Source of the DNA: Elephas maximus indicus
Lineage: Eukaryota; Chordata; Mammalia; Proboscidea; Elephantidae
Direction of reading: 5' to 3'
Assembly (NCBI RefSeq): GCF_024166365.1
Contig: NC_064824.1
Span: forward strand, 128,889,108 to 128,953,107
DNA length: 64,000 bases
In this document: piece after piece, positions 21,090 to 32,694 of the stretch
Layout: every line of letters begins with the position of its first letter
Position numbering within the stretch: position 1 is the first letter of the stretch
The notes under the pieces: generated by a model
What the model saw: only the letters and a program-made list of their open reading frames with translations
The model's database searches: none
What the model was told of the DNA's origin: nothing
Made by a program: the position numbers and the translations under genes

Positions 21090-21265
21090 TTAAAATGCTT
21101 TTAGCAAACCTCCAGAAATCCCTCCTGAAAGCCCTCACCAATAGAAGAATTGTTTTCAAATGATATCCTTGAGATCAAAGAAATATCATCTATTTTCTGA
21201 GTTTGCTGACAGCAAACTTAGAATTCAATAAAGAAAACTCAACGATTTTAATTACTTCCAGCTGA

Positions 21266-21470
21266 AACAAAACCCAGCTGCTATCGCGTCGATTCCGACT
21301 CATGGTGACCCCTCGTGTTGCAGAGTAGAATTGCTCCCTAGGGTTTTCAGTGGCTGTGACCTTCAGAAGCAGATCACCAAGAAAGCTTCTGGGGCCCCTC
21401 TGAGTGGGCTCGAACTGTCAATGTTTAGGTTAGTAGCCTTGACCTTAACCGTTTGTGCCACCCAAACAGA
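21266..21470 (-). mobile_element. AfroSINE, long subtype
   Basis: Minus-strand copy from AACCCAGCTGCTATCGC to TGTGCCACCCAAAC on the plus strand, with the CTTCAGAAGCAGATC segment. Confidence 0.88.
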
Positions 21471-21711
21471 GGGGCATTGATGTAAGGAATCGATTGTTTA
21501 CAAAGGGCTGAAAAAAGCAAACAGGAGAAGGAGGGGGGCTGGAGGAGCAAAACCAAAATGGGGAGGATACTCAATAGCAGAAACATGCCACCACTGCCCC
21601 CAGGCTCGATTTCACAGCCTGCTCCTGGGCTGTTGGAGATGCCGTCAGTTTCTAGAGCGCAAGTAGCAAGGGCAACTGCGGAGCCAGGAGGCCTTTAGAT
21701 CTAACCCATAT

Positions 21712-21881
21712 AACCAATCAACCAACCTAGTGCCGTCGAGTAGGTTCCAACTCATAGCGACCCTATAGGACAGAGTAGAACTGCCCCATAGAGTCTCCAA
21801 GGAGCACCTGGCAGATTCCAGCTGTGGCCCTTTGGTTAGCAGCCATAGCACTTAACCACTGCGTCACCAGGGTTTCCCTAA
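21712..21881 (-). mobile_element. AfroSINE, short subtype
   Basis: Minus-strand copy starting near AACCAACCTAGTGCC and ending CACCAGGGTTTCC on the plus strand. Close to the consensus, including TCCAAGGAGCACCTGG. Confidence 0.92.
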
Positions 21882-22071
21882 CCCATATGGACAATGCCTA
21901 TATAAGCGTGTTAACACTATAGAAAAAAAAGTATATACCACCCATGTATATCCTCCTTGAAACCCCTTGGTTTAACATTCTAAGCATCCTGCACTGCCCA
22001 CTTCTTCTATCAAAAATAAAAGAAACACAGGAATCTGCCTAGAGGCATTTAGTGTTGTCTTTTTTATGTAT

Positions 22072-22294
22072 TTGAAGGACCAGTCCCTGGGGAAGGACAT
22101 CATGCTTGGTAAATTAGAGGGTCAGCAAAAAACAGCAAGACCTTCAACGAGATGGCTTGACACAGTGGCTTCAACAATGGGCTCAAGCATAACAACGATT
22201 GTAAGCATGACACAGGACGAGAAGTATTCTGTTCTGTGGTACATAGGGTCGTTACGAGTCAGAACAGACTCAATGGCACCTAACAACACAATGA
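22072..22294 (+). mobile_element. RTE LINE, 3' end fragment
   Basis: 5'-truncated copy from GACCAGTCCCTGG to GGCACCTAACAACACA. It retains the DIMLGKLEG and RWLDTVAST-type coding segments. Confidence 0.9.
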
Positions 22295-22306
22295 CAAGTG
22301 TTTGAA

Positions 22307-22463
22307 GGAGCCCTGGTGGCACTGTGGTTAGGCATTCAGCTGCAAACCAAAAGGCCAACAGTTCAAATCCTCCAGCTGCTCCTTGGAAACCCTGTGGCGC
22401 AGTTCTGCTCTGTCCTATAGGGTCGCTATGAGTCAGAAGCGACTCGAAGGTAACAGGTTTAAA
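22307..22463 (+). mobile_element. AfroSINE, short subtype
   Basis: Plus-strand copy starting exactly GGAGCCCTGGTGGCA, with AACAGTTCAAATCC (box B), CTGTCCTATAGGGTCG and CTCGAAGGTAACAGG. Confidence 0.93.
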
Positions 22464-23699
22464 AAGTATCTGAAAATAAAAATAATACACATTGTCTATT
22501 ACCTATAGGGATTTTTAAATATTTCTTTTTTTCTGTGTTTGATTTTTTTAAATTGTCATTACCATTATGATTATTTTTCTGCTTTATCTCCAACAACTGC
22601 TTTTCAACCTTGCCGGCTCGCAATTCTTCCTTCTCATCATAAAGATAATACATACCTGCTCCTTAAAGGAGTGCGGATTTAATTATTGAGTGAGGGGTGG
22701 AAAGTTGTTAGGAAAGAGTTTATGAAAGAACAATCCCAATTTTAAAGTGCCTCCGCACCTCCAAGAATATCATACTAAGTCACTGAAGGAGGACAGTGAT
22801 GATGTTTGCAAGTTTTATTATAGTTCTTACAGATAGCAGTTATTTCCAGGAGATTGCTTTATCCTGATCACTGCGGTTGATTTTGAGGTTGATGGCAGTT
22901 AATTTTATGTATGCATTCAGAGAGAAATGAGATGGCTTGCTGGTAATACACATTTCCAGATTTTTCTTTTATTAGATTGCAAAAGCAGGCACTTAGACTT
23001 GTATTACTTATTTGAAGCAAAAAAAAAAAAAATTTTTTTTTTAATTATGATCAGCCCAAGTGTTGTGTTAGGTAAAACAGGGACATCCTGAAAATTAATT
23101 CATCTTATCTGGAACTGCAGCTGCCTTACCTTAATTTTGATCAAATGCCGAATGTCATTTGCAGCCAAGCTAATTTCACCAAGGGCCAAGACGATGGTGT
23201 TACATCAGGCGGGGCTAGTCAAGTGCATCTTGTCCATCAGCGCAGGGGAATCTGCTGAGCCCATGGGCTTAGAATCCTCAAAACAACTTTATCTGCTTAG
23301 ATGTTTTCCTAAGCGCCTGGAGCCTCCTGGCAGACTGGTTTAGGCTGAGATTCCTCCTGCCTGGATGCAGAAGAGAGCCTTCCCGTCTCTCCTCTTCTGC
23401 AGCTCTCAACCTGTATGTTCGAGTACGTGCAAGAAAATGGGGTGTGAAAGGCTATGTTAGCTCATAGAAGACATTTAAGAGGAAAATCACCCTTAAAAAG
23501 TGAAATTCAGGAATCAGGTTCATTCGCGGGGGGAATACTGGCTAGCAATCAAGTAGACAACGCTAGCAAGGTTATCTTGAAAAAAACACACCACAACAAT
23601 ATAAAATGAGGGTGACCTATAGTCAGTTCTTAAAAATTCCCTCTGAGCAGCATAAAATCGTGGTTAAAAACACGAAGTCTAGAATCAGGAGGTGTCCCT
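22464..23699. other. Unrecognised DNA with an A-run/T-run junction
   Basis: No gene is supported. At 23018-23043 an A-run is directly followed by a T-run. The region 23100-23400 has a few CpG and CCTGGAG words but no recognised family. Confidence 0.35.
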
Positions 23700-23929
23700 A
23701 TTGTTGTTGTTGGGTGCTGTAAAGTCAATTCCAACACATAGAGACCCTATAGGACAGAGTAGAACTACTATAGGACAAAGAAGTACTGCCTCATAGGGTT
23801 TCCTAGGCTGAAGTCTTTACAGGGGAAGATTGCCAGGTTTTCCCTCCCATGGATCAGCTGGTGGGTTCGAAACACCTACCTTTCAATTAGTAGTCAAGCA
23901 CTTAGCCATTGCACCACCAGGCCTCCTTG
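23700..23929 (-). mobile_element. AfroSINE, long subtype
   Basis: Minus-strand copy from TTGTTGTTGTTGGGTGC to CACCACCAGGCCTCC on the plus strand. The segment AGGACAGAGTAGAACTAC is followed by a near copy (ATAGGACAAAGAAGTACTGC), a local duplication inside the element. Confidence 0.88.
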
Positions 23930-23931
23930 AT

Positions 23932-24134
23932 GAAGTCCCTAGGTGGTGCGATCTGTTAATGCACTCAGCTGCTAAACGAAAGGTTGGAGGTTCAAATTCA
24001 TCCAGAAGTGCCTCAGAAGAAAGGCCTGGCAATCTATTTCCAAAAATCAGCCGTCTAAAACCCTGTGGAGCACAGCTCTCCTCAGACACACACCGGGTCT
24101 CCATGAGTCAGAGCTGGCTAGACAGCAAGTGGTA
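23932..24134 (+). mobile_element. AfroSINE, variant with AGAAAGGCCTGG insert
   Basis: Plus-strand copy from AGTCCCTAGGTGGTGC, with CAGAAGAAAGGCCTGG and CTCAGACACACACCGGG and a tail GCTGGCTAGACAGC. Same subtype as the copy at 2340. Confidence 0.88.
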
Positions 24135-24141
24135 GAAAAAA

Positions 24142-24342
24142 ACCAAACCCACTGCCTTCAAGTCATTTCTGACTCATAGCGGCCCTATGGAACAGAGTAG
24201 AGCCGCCCTACAGGGCTTTCAAGGCTGTAAATCTTTACAGAAGTGGACTGCCACATCGTTCTCCCTTGGAGCAACTGGTGGGTTTGAACCTCCTACCTTT
24301 CAGTTAGCAGCTGAGCGATTTAACCGCTATGCCACCAGGACT
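24142..24342 (-). mobile_element. AfroSINE, long subtype
   Basis: Minus-strand copy starting ACCAAACCCACTGCC and ending TATGCCACCAGGAC on the plus strand. Confidence 0.9.
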
Positions 24343-24345
24343 CGA

Positions 24346-24570
24346 GGTGGTAGCCTGGGTTTAAATCTTAGCTCTGTCACTTAATAAACATTGGATTTGG
24401 GGATAATTACTTAACTGCTCTGGGGTTCAGTTTTCCTACCTATAAAATGGAAAAGATAATAGTGCTTATTTCATAGGGCTATTACAAGGATTAAGAGTTA
24501 GAAATCTCTGAAGAACTTAAGCAGTGCTTGGCACATAGAAAGCACTACGTATGTATTTGTCAAATAAATA
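24346..24570 (+). mobile_element. MIR SINE
   Basis: MIR order on the plus strand: TAGCTCTGTCACTTAA, TTCAGTTTTCCTACC, TATAAAATGGAAAAG, ATTACAAGGATTAAG and GTGCTTGGCACATAG. Confidence 0.85.
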
Positions 24571-24811
24571 AATTCCTTTCTTGAGAGAGGAACATCACTC
24601 CTAGCTCTTTACACACAACACACACACACCCTAACGCTGAAGCAATAAATCCTTCCACGAAAGAAAATCACAGATTCCCAGAGCCATATTTTCAGAGTCG
24701 CTCATGTTGCATCCAGACATGGGCTATTTAATCCTTCCAAAAACAACCAAGAGAGAATTTACGCAAATAAACTTCTCCTTTTACAGAAGAGAATGCTGCT
24801 GTACAGGGAGA
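24571..24811. other. Flank of the L1 compound
   Basis: No gene. A short CA-rich run is at 24612-24630. The last bases lead into the left copy of the target duplication. Confidence 0.5.
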
Positions 24812-24826
24812 TCCATTGCTTTCTTT
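24812..24826. repeat. Target-site duplication, left copy (15 bp)
   Basis: TCCATTGCTTTCTTT recurs at 30170-30184. The two copies enclose both L1 segments. Read in L1 sense, the nick lies at CTC/AAAG, close to the L1 endonuclease preference. Confidence 0.85.
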
Positions 24827-26192
24827 TTTTTTTTTTTTTTTTTTTTTAATAATTTTTATTATGCTTTAAGTGAAAGTTTACAAATCAAGTCAGTCTCTCA
24901 CACAGAAACCCATATACACCTTGCTACACACCCCCAATTACTCTCCCCCTAATCAGACAGCCTGCTCTCTCCCTCCACCCTCTCTTTTCGTGTCCTTTTC
25001 GCCAGCTTCTACCCCCCTCCACCCTCTCATCTCCCCTCCAGGCAGGAGATGCCAACATAGTCTCAAGTGTCCACCTGATGCAAGAAGCTCACTCCTCACC
25101 AGCATCCCTCTCCAACCCATTGTCCAGTACAATCCATGTCTGAAGAGTTGGCTTCAGGAATGGTTCCTATGCTGGGCCAGCAGAAGGTCTGGGGGCCATG
25201 ATCACTGGGGTCCTTCCAGTCTCAGTCAGACCATTAAGTCTGGTCTTATGAGAATTTGGGATCTGCATCCCACTGCTCTCCTGCTCCCTCAGGGGTTCCC
25301 TGTTGTGTTCCCTGTCAGGGCAGTCATGGGTTGTAGCCGGGCACCATCTAGTTCTTCTGGTCTCAGGATGATGTAGTTGCTGGCTCATGTGGCCCTTTCT
25401 GTCTCTTGGGCTCGTAATCACCTTGTGTCCTTGGTGTTCTTCATTTTCCTTTGACCCAGGTGGGTTGGGACCAATTGATGCATCTTAGATGGCTGCTTGC
25501 TAGCATTTAAGACCCCAGATGCCACTCTTCGAAGTGGGATGCAGAATGTTTTCTTAATACGTTTCATTATGCCAATTGACTTAGATGTCCTCTGAAACCA
25601 TGGTCCCCAGACGCCTGCCCCTGCTACGCTGGCCTTCAAAGCATTCAGTTTATTCAGGAAACTTCTTTGCTTTTGGTTTAGTCCAATCATGCTGACCTCC
25701 CCTGTATTGTGTGCTGTCTTTCCCTTCACCTAAAGTAGTTCTTATCTACTACCTAATTAGTGAATACCCGTCTCCCACCCTCCCTCCCCCCTCATAACCA
25801 CAAAAGAATGTTTTCTTCTCAGTTTAAACTATTTCTCAAGTTCTTATAATAGTGGTCTTATACAATATTTGTCCATTTGCAACTAATTCCACTCAACATA
25901 ATCATAATGCCTTTCAGGTTCCTCCATGTTATGAAATGTTTCACAGATTCCTCACTGTTCTTTATCGATGTGTAGTATTCCATTGTGTGAATATACCATA
26001 ATTTATTTATCCATTCATCCGTTGATGGGCACCTTGGTTGCTTCCATCTTTTTGCTATTGTAAACAGTGCTGCAATAAACATGGGTGTACACATATCTCT
26101 TCGTGTAAAGGCTCTTATTTCTCTAGGATATATTCCAAGGAGTGGGATTGCTGGATCATATGGTAGTTCTTCACGGTAGTTCTATTTCTAAC
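24827..26192 (-). mobile_element. L1 3' end, segment A
   Basis: Minus-strand L1 piece with its poly(A) as a T-run at the left, an AATAAA-type signal (complement of TTTTTATTAT) and a pyrimidine-rich 3' UTR. It also has the last part of ORF2 (25858-26094, residues like [19 protein letters not shown], decayed after that). It is 5'-truncated at 26192, where segment B's T-run begins. It differs from segment B at roughly one in eight positions by eye. Confidence 0.9.
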
Positions 26193-29100
26193 TTTTTTTT
26201 TTTTATTTTTATAATAACTTTTATTAAGCTTCAAGTGAACGTTTACAAATCCAATCAGTCTGTCACATATAAGTTTACATACATCTCACTCCCTACTCCC
26301 ACTTACTCTCCCCGTCTTGAGTCAGCCCTTTCAGTCTCTCCTTTCTTGACAATTTTGCCGGCTTCCCTCTCTCTCTATCCTCCCATCCCCCCTCCAGACA
26401 AGAGTTGCCAACACAATCTCAAGTGTACACCTGATATAATTAGCTCACTCTTCATCAGCGTCTCTCTCCCACCCGCTGACCAGTCCCTTTCATGTCTGAT
26501 GAGTTGTCTTCAGGGATGGTTCCTGTCCTGTGTCAACAGAAGGTCTGGAGAGCATGACCGCCGGGATTCCTCCAGTCTCAGTCAGACCATTAAGTTTGGT
26601 CTTCTTATGAGAATTTGGGGTCTGCATCCCACTGCTCTCCTGCTCCCTCAGGGGTCCTCTGCTGAGCTCCCTGTCAGGGCAGTCATCGATTGTGGCCGGG
26701 CACCAACTAGTTCTTCTGGTCTCAGGATGATGTAGGTCTCTGGTTCATGTGGCCCTTTCTGTCTCTTGGGCTCTTAGTTGTCATGTGGGCTTGGTGTTCT
26801 TCATTTTCCTTTGCTCCAGGTGGGTTGAGACCAATTGCTGCATCTTAGATGGCTGCTTGTTAGCATTTAAGACCCCAGACGCCACATTTCAAAGTGGGAT
26901 GCAGAATGATTTCATAATAGAATTATTTTGCCAATTGACTTAGAAGTCCCCGCAAACCATGTTCCCCAGACCCCCGCGCTTGCTCCGCTGAGCTTTGAAG
27001 CATTCATTTTATCCCGGAAACTTCTTTGCTTTTGGTCCAGTCCAATTGAGCTGACCTTCCATGTATTGAGTGTTGTCTTTCCCTTCACCTAAAGCAGTTC
27101 TTATCTACTGATTAATCAATAAAAAAACCCTCTCCCACCCTCCCTCCCTCCCCCCCTCGTAACCACAAAAGTATGTGTTCTTCTCAGGTTTACTATTTCT
27201 CAAGATCTTATAATAGTGGTCTTATACAGTATTTGTCCTTTTGCCTCTGACTCATTTCGCTCAGCATAATGCCTTCCAGGTTCCTCCATGTTATGAAATG
27301 TTTCAGAGATTCGTCACTGTTCTTTATCGATGCGTAGTATTCCATTGTGTGAATATACCACAATTTATTTACCCATTCATCCGTTGATGGACACCTTGGT
27401 TGCTTCCAACTTTTTGCTATTGTAAACAGAGCTGCAATAAACATGGGTGTGCATATATCTGTTTGTATGAAGGCTCTTGTATCTCTAGGGTATATTCCGA
27501 GGAGTGGGATTTCTGGGTTGTATGGTAGTTCTATTTCTAACTGTTTAAGATAACGCCAGATAGATTTCCAAAGTGGTTGTACCATTTTACATTCCCACCA
27601 GCAGTGTATGAGAGTTCCAATCTCTCCGCAGCCTCTCCAACATTTATTATTTTGTGTTTTTTGGATTAATGCCAGCCTTGCTGGTGTGAGATGGAATCTC
27701 ATCGTAGTTTTAATTTGCATTTCTCTAATGGCTAATGATCGAGAGCATTTTCTCATGTATCTGTTGGCTGCCTGAATATCTTCTTTAGAGAAATGTGTGT
27801 TCATATCCTTTGCCCACTTCTTGATTGGGTTGTTTGTCTTTTTGTGGTTGAGTTTTGACAGAATCATGTAGATTTTAGAGATCAGGCGCTGGTCGGAGAT
27901 GTCATAGCTGAAAATTCTTTCCCAATCTGTAGGTGGTCTTTTTACTCTTTTGGTGAAGTCTTTAGATGAGCATAGGTGTTTGATTTTTAGGAGCTCCCAG
28001 TTATCGGGTTTCTCTTCATCATTTTTGGTAATGTTTTGTATTCTGTTTATACCTTGTATTAGGGCTCCTAGGGTTGTCCCAATTTTTTCTTCCATGATCT
28101 TTATCGTTTTAGTCTTTATGTTTAGGTCTTTGATCCACTTGGAGTTAGTTTTTGTGCATGGTGTGAGGTATGGGTCCTGTTTCATTTTTTTGCAAATGGA
28201 TATCCAGTTATGCCAGCACCATTTGTTAAAAAGGCTGTCTTTTCCCCAGTTAATTGACACTGGTCCTTTGTCAAATATCAGCTGCTCATACATGGATGGA
28301 TCTATGTCTGGGTTCTCAATTCTGTTCCATTGGTCTATGTGTCTGTTGTTGTACCAATACCAGGCTGTTTTGACTACTGTGGCTGTATAATAGGTTCTGA
28401 AGTCAGGTAAGGTGAGGCCTCCCACTTTCTTCTTCTTTTTCAGTAGTGCTTTGCTTATCCGGGGCTTTTTTCCCTTCCATATGAAATTGGTGATTTGTTT
28501 CTCTATCCCCTTAAAATATGACATTGGAATTTGGATCGGAAGTGCGTTAAATGTATAGATGGCTTTTGGTAGAATAGACATTTTTACTATGTTAAGTCTT
28601 CCTATCCATGAGCAAGGTATGTTTTTCCACTTAAGTATGTCCTTTTGAATTTCTTGTAGTAGAGCTTTGTAGTTTTCTTTGTATAGGTCTTTTACATCCT
28701 TGGTAAGATTTATTCCTAAGTATCTTATCTTCTTGGGGGCTACCGTGAATGGTATTGATTTGGTTATTTCCTCTTCGGTGTTCTTTTTGTTGATGTAGAG
28801 GAATCCAAGTGATTTTTGTATGTTTATTTTATAACCTGAGACTCTGCCAAACTCTTCTATTAGTTTCAGTAGTTTTCTGGAGGATTCCTTAGGGTTTTCT
28901 GTGTATATAATCATGTCATCTGCAAATAGTGATAACTTTACTTCTTCCTTGCCAATCCGGATACCTTTTATTTCTTTGTCTAGCCTGATTGCCCTGGCTA
29001 AGACTTCCAACACGATGTTGAATAAGAGCGGTGATAAAGGGCATCCTTGTCTGGTTCCCGTTCTCAAGGGAAATGCTTTCAGGTTCTCTCCATTTAGAGT

Positions 29101-30170
29101 GATATTGGCTGTTGGCTTTGCATAGATGCCCTTTATTATGTTGAGGAATTTTCCTTCAATTCCTATTTTGGTAAGAGTTTTTATCATAAATGGGTGTTGG
29201 ACTTTGTCAAATGCCTTTTCTGCATCAATTGATAAGATCATGTGGTTTTTGTCTTTTGTTTTATTTATGTGATGGATTACATTAATGGTTTTTCTGATAT
29301 TAAACCAGCCTTGCATACCTGGTATAAATCCCACTTGATCAGGGTGAATTATTTTTTTGATGTGTTGTTGGATTCTATTGGCTAGAATTTTGTTGAGGAT
29401 TTTTGCATCAATGTTCATGAGGGATATAGGTCTATAATTTTCTTTTTTTGTAATGTCTTTACCTGGTTTTGGTATCAGGGAGATGGTGGCTTCATAGAAT
29501 GAGTTGGGTAGTATTCCGTCATTTTCTATGCTTTGGAATACCTTTAGTAGTAGTGGTGTTAACTCTTCTCTGAAAATTTGGTAGAACTCTGCAGTGAAGC
29601 CGTCCGGGCCAGGACTTTTTTTTGTTGGGAGTTTTTTGATTACCGTTTCAATCTCTTTTTTTGTTATGGGTCTATTTAGTTGTTCTGCTTCTGAATGTGT
29701 TAGTTTAGGTAGGTAGTGTTTTTCAAGGAATTCATCCATTTCTTCTAGGTTTTCAAATTTGTTAGAGTACAATTTTTCATAATAATCTGAAATGATTCTT
29801 TTAATTTCATTTGGTTCTGTTGTGATGTGGTCCTTCTCATTTCTTATTCGGGTTATTTGTTTCCTTTCCTGTATTTCTTTAGTCAGTCTAGCCAATGGTT
29901 TATCAATTTTGTTAATTTTTTCAAAGAACCAGCTTTTGGCTTTGTTAATTCTTTCAATTGTTTTTCTGTTCTCTAATTCATTTAGTTCAGCTCTAATTTT
30001 TATTATTTGTTTTCTTCTGGTGCCTGATGGCTTCTTTTGTTGCTCACTTTCTATTTGTTCAAGTTGTAGGGACAGTTCTCTGATTTTGGCTCTTTCTTCT
30101 TTTTGTATGTGTGCATTTATTGATATAAATTGACCTCTGAGCACTGCTTTTGCTGTGTCCCAGAGGTTTT
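26193..30170 (-). mobile_element. Young L1, 5'-truncated, segment B
   Basis: Minus-strand L1 with a poly(A) tail (T-run from 26193), a polyadenylation signal (TTTTATTAAGC complement), a pyrimidine-rich 3' UTR and an intact ORF2 reading frame. It is 5'-truncated at about 30170 in the region between the endonuclease and RT domains. Its 5' edge touches the right copy of the 15-bp duplication. Confidence 0.93.
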
Positions 30171-30174
30171 CCAT
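27208..30174 (-). CDS. L1 ORF2p, N-terminally truncated reverse transcriptase
   Basis: The L1 replicase makes cDNA at a nicked target. This 988-residue frame lacks the N-terminal endonuclease domain of a full ORF2, which is normally near 1,275 residues. It begins in the linker with a Lys/Glu-rich coiled-coil-like stretch (about 20-75). RT follows: [33 protein letters not shown] (first catalytic Asp), [13 protein letters not shown], then LFADDMIIY with the catalytic FADD at 28915-28926. The C-terminal region has the [22 protein letters not shown] segment and a Cys-rich motif ([18 protein letters not shown]). No stop interrupts it, so the copy is young, but without an endonuclease, ORF1 or a promoter it cannot move by itself. 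The listed start is simply the first Met; the last residues fall in the duplication. Confidence 0.93.
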   Translation of the reverse strand: MENLWDTAKAVLRGQFISINAHIQKEERAKIRELSLQLEQIESEQQKKPSGTRRKQIIKIRAELNELENRKTIERINKAKSWFFEKINKIDKPLARLTKEIQERKQITRIRNEKDHITTEPNEIKRIISDYYEKLYSNKFENLEEMDEFLEKHYLPKLTHSEAEQLNRPITKKEIETVIKKLPTKKSPGPDGFTAEFYQIFREELTPLLLKVFQSIENDGILPNSFYEATISLIPKPGKDITKKENYRPISLMNIDAKILNKILANRIQQHIKKIIHPDQVGFIPGMQGWFNIRKTINVIHHINKTKDKNHMILSIDAEKAFDKVQHPFMIKTLTKIGIEGKFLNIIKGIYAKPTANITLNGENLKAFPLRTGTRQGCPLSPLLFNIVLEVLARAIRLDKEIKGIRIGKEEVKLSLFADDMIIYTENPKESSRKLLKLIEEFGRVSGYKINIQKSLGFLYINKKNTEEEITKSIPFTVAPKKIRYLGINLTKDVKDLYKENYKALLQEIQKDILKWKNIPCSWIGRLNIVKMSILPKAIYTFNALPIQIPMSYFKGIEKQITNFIWKGKKPRISKALLKKKKKVGGLTLPDFRTYYTATVVKTAWYWYNNRHIDQWNRIENPDIDPSMYEQLIFDKGPVSINWGKDSLFNKWCWHNWISICKKMKQDPYLTPCTKTNSKWIKDLNIKTKTIKIMEEKIGTTLGALIQGINRIQNITKNDEEKPDNWELLKIKHLCSSKDFTKRVKRPPTDWERIFSYDISDQRLISKIYMILSKLNHKKTNNPIKKWAKDMNTHFSKEDIQAANRYMRKCSRSLAIREMQIKTTMRFHLTPARLALIQKTQNNKCWRGCGEIGTLIHCWWECKMVQPLWKSIWRYLKQLEIELPYNPEIPLLGIYPRDTRAFIQTDICTPMFIAALFTIAKSWKQPRCPSTDEWVNKLWYIHTMEYYASIKNSDESLKHFITWRNLEGIMLSEMSQRQKDKYCIRPLL

Positions 30175-30184
30175 TGCTTTCTTT
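30170..30184. repeat. Target-site duplication, right copy (15 bp)
   Basis: Second copy of TCCATTGCTTTCTTT. The sequence beyond it (GAGACAACTC) is not L1. Confidence 0.85.
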
Positions 30185-31056
30185 GAGACAACTCAAGGAA
30201 CTCAACCCCTTCCCCAGGTTTATTGCTTCACTAGGCTCATTGCTCTTAGACATGAAGCAATACCAAATTAATACAGAATTTTTTAAAAGTGTGAAATTCA
30301 AGCCAATTTAAGAAATAAGAGTACATATAGGAAAAGGTATCCACTGTATGAAGTTTATACAACATTTTAGAAACTGGATCTTCTGATTGCAACAGGAAAT
30401 TAACAAAGTACTGCTAAATGGACTTAAGTTTCCATTCGAATTTTCTAAATGAGAAAGAAGCTAAAGCATGTAGCTAGCTTAAAAAAAAAAAAAAAAAAAA
30501 GACCAGTGGGGTATGCAAGGTATGTGGAAAGTCATTCAAGTGTGATCTGATTCTTCTAGGAAAGACAAAATATTATTAAGGCAAGTGTGGGAGAAGGGAG
30601 ACCTGCAAGGCTCCTCATTATGGTGGGATGTGTCACCTGGTCAAGTCAAAAGAAGGGAAGAAATGAATGTGAGAAGACCTGAGAGCAGGAATGATGGGTT
30701 TGTTCAACTTTCCCCTCCAAATAGCTCCTTAATGAGTTTTGAAAAATAGTAATCTTTGTCCATAAAACTTTCTTCATGGTAACTCCTGTTTGTGTAAGAA
30801 TTCTTGGATTTCACCCAGTCCAGCCCTGTCTTGCAGAGAAAAGAAGGAAAGAAGGGAGGGAGAAAAGAGAGAGAAAAGAGAATTTTCAGCCATTCCCATG
30901 TTAAGGCAAAGCTTGAAAAAAAAAATCAATAACTTCTAAAATTTGTGGTTTTCCCTGATGACAAAGCAATATATGCTCATTGCCAAAAAAAAAAAAAAAG
31001 GAAAATGTAGGAGAAAATCAAACTCACTTTAATTCTCTCACTCTACTGTAAGTATA
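30185..31056. other. Unrecognised DNA with A-rich tracts
   Basis: No gene. A-runs at 30481-30500 and 30985-31000, and a purine-rich patch at 30838-30885. Confidence 0.45.
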
Positions 31057-31627
31057 TGTCTTAGATATCTAGTGCTGCTATAACAGAAATACAACAAGTT
31101 GATGGCTTTAACAAAGAGAAATGTATTTTCTCACAGTCTAATAGGCTAGAAGTCCAAATTCAGGTTGCCAGCTCCAGGGGAAGGCTTTCTCTCTCTCTCT
31201 CTCTCGCTTTCTTGGCTCTGGGGGAAGGTCCTTGTCATCAATCTTCCCCGGTTGAGGAGATTCTCAGTGCAGGGACCCCAGGTCCAAAGGATGACCTATT
31301 CTCCCGACTCTTGTTTCTTGGTGGTATGAGGTCCCCACTCTCTGCTTGCTTCCCTTTCCTTTTATTTCTTATAAGATAAAAGGTGGTGCAGGCCACAGCC
31401 CAGGGGAACTCTCTTTACGTTAGATCGGGGATGTGACCTGAGCAAGCGTGTTATATCCCACCCTAATCCTCTTTCAGCCACAGGCAGAGATTATGATTTA
31501 TAACACACAGGAAAATCACAAAATGGAGGACAACCACACATTACTGGGAAAAAAAAAAAAAAAAATGGGAATCATGGCCCAATCAAGTTGACACATATTT
31601 TTTTGGAACACAATTCAATCCATAACA
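31057..31627 (-). mobile_element. Solo LTR, MaLR type
   Basis: Plus-strand termini TGTCTTAGATATC and ATCCATAACA (TG...CA). Flanking pentamers GTATA (31052-31056) and GTATG (31628-31632) differ by one base. It contains a CTCTCTCTCTCT expansion and an A-run (31549-31565) absent from its relatives. Confidence 0.9.
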
Positions 31628-31639
31628 GTATGTGAATAT

Positions 31640-31990
31640 CTTCCTGTCTCATTAGTGGCTCGCCTATCCTGATTGCCTATGAATTCATATACACTTTTTT
31701 TCATAGTAAATTGTTATCTAAGGACACAGCCTTTTACCTGACTTCTAAACTTTATTATATTAAGAGACTTTTCCTATACTCTTAAATATTCTTCATAGAT
31801 TTGGATTGTTTGGCTCTACTATAATTTATCTAATGAGTTACATAAGTTATCTAATCAGCTACATGTGTTGGATGTTGTATCTGTGATTTTCCTAAAATAA
31901 ATAATACTTATTTATGAAGATTTATGAACTTCTCCAATTACTTCCTCAAGAGAATTTCCTAGAAATAGAAATTCTGAATAAAAGTGCATG
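31640..31990 (-). mobile_element. Possible ancient LINE fragment
   Basis: The right part resembles the complement of an old L1/HAL1-type segment (AGAGAATTTCCTAG and AGAAATTCTGAATAAAAG). Much decayed, low certainty. Confidence 0.35.
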
Positions 31991-32047
31991 AGTATTTTAA
32001 AGCATTTAATTTTTTTTCTTTTTTTATGGTATATATCATGATATATC

Positions 32048-32694
32048 ATGATTACAACATCATGCTAAATGGAGAAAATATTGAAGTTGTCAAGGATTTC
32101 ATTTTACTTGGATCTGCAATCAATGCCCACGGAAACAGTGGTAAAGAAATCAAACAACATATTGCTTTGTGCAAATCTGCTACAGAAGTCCTCCTTAAAG
32201 TGTTAAAAATAAATAAATAAAAGATATCACTTTGAGGACTAAGGTGCACCTGATCCAAGCCATGGTATTTTCAATCACCTCATATGCAAATGAAAGCTGG
32301 ACAATGAATATGGAAGATTGAAGAAGAATTGATGCATGTAAATTATGGTGTTGGAGAAGAATACTGAATGTACCATGGACTGCCAGAAGAATGAACAAAT
32401 CTGTCTTGGAAGAAGTACAGCCAGGATGCTCCCTAGAAGTGAGGATGGTGAGACTTCATCTCACATAATTTGGACATGTTATCTGGAGAGACCATTCCCT
32501 GGAGAAGGACATCATGCTTGGTAGAGAGTCAGCAAAAAAGAGGAAAACCCTTAATGAGATGGATTGACACAGTGGCTTCAGTGATGGGCTCAAGCATAAC
32601 AACAATTGGGGGATGGCACAGGACTGGACACTGTTTTGTCTGTTGTACATAATGTCACTATGATTTGGAACTGACTTGATAGCATCTAACAATA
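32048..32694 (+). mobile_element. RTE LINE, 3' quarter
   Basis: 5'-truncated RTE from CATGCTAAATGGAG to AGCATCTAACAATAG. Frames 31984-32220 and 32470-32652 keep parts of the RTE tail (VVKDFILLGSAINAHG; MRWIDTVASVMG). An A-rich insertion at 32205-32222 breaks the frame. Confidence 0.9.

Noticed and set aside
24870-26735. Plus-strand frames of 168 and 197 codons
   Set aside because: They are antisense to the pyrimidine-rich L1 3' UTR segments A and B; their similarity to each other comes from the duplicated 3' UTR.
26175-27541. GGTAGTTCTATTTCTAAC at 26175-26192 and 27524-27541 as a target duplication of L1 B nested in A
   Set aside because: Both stretches are the same L1 ORF2 position in homologous copies, so the match is expected. 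The 988-residue frame also runs unbroken across 27524-27541.
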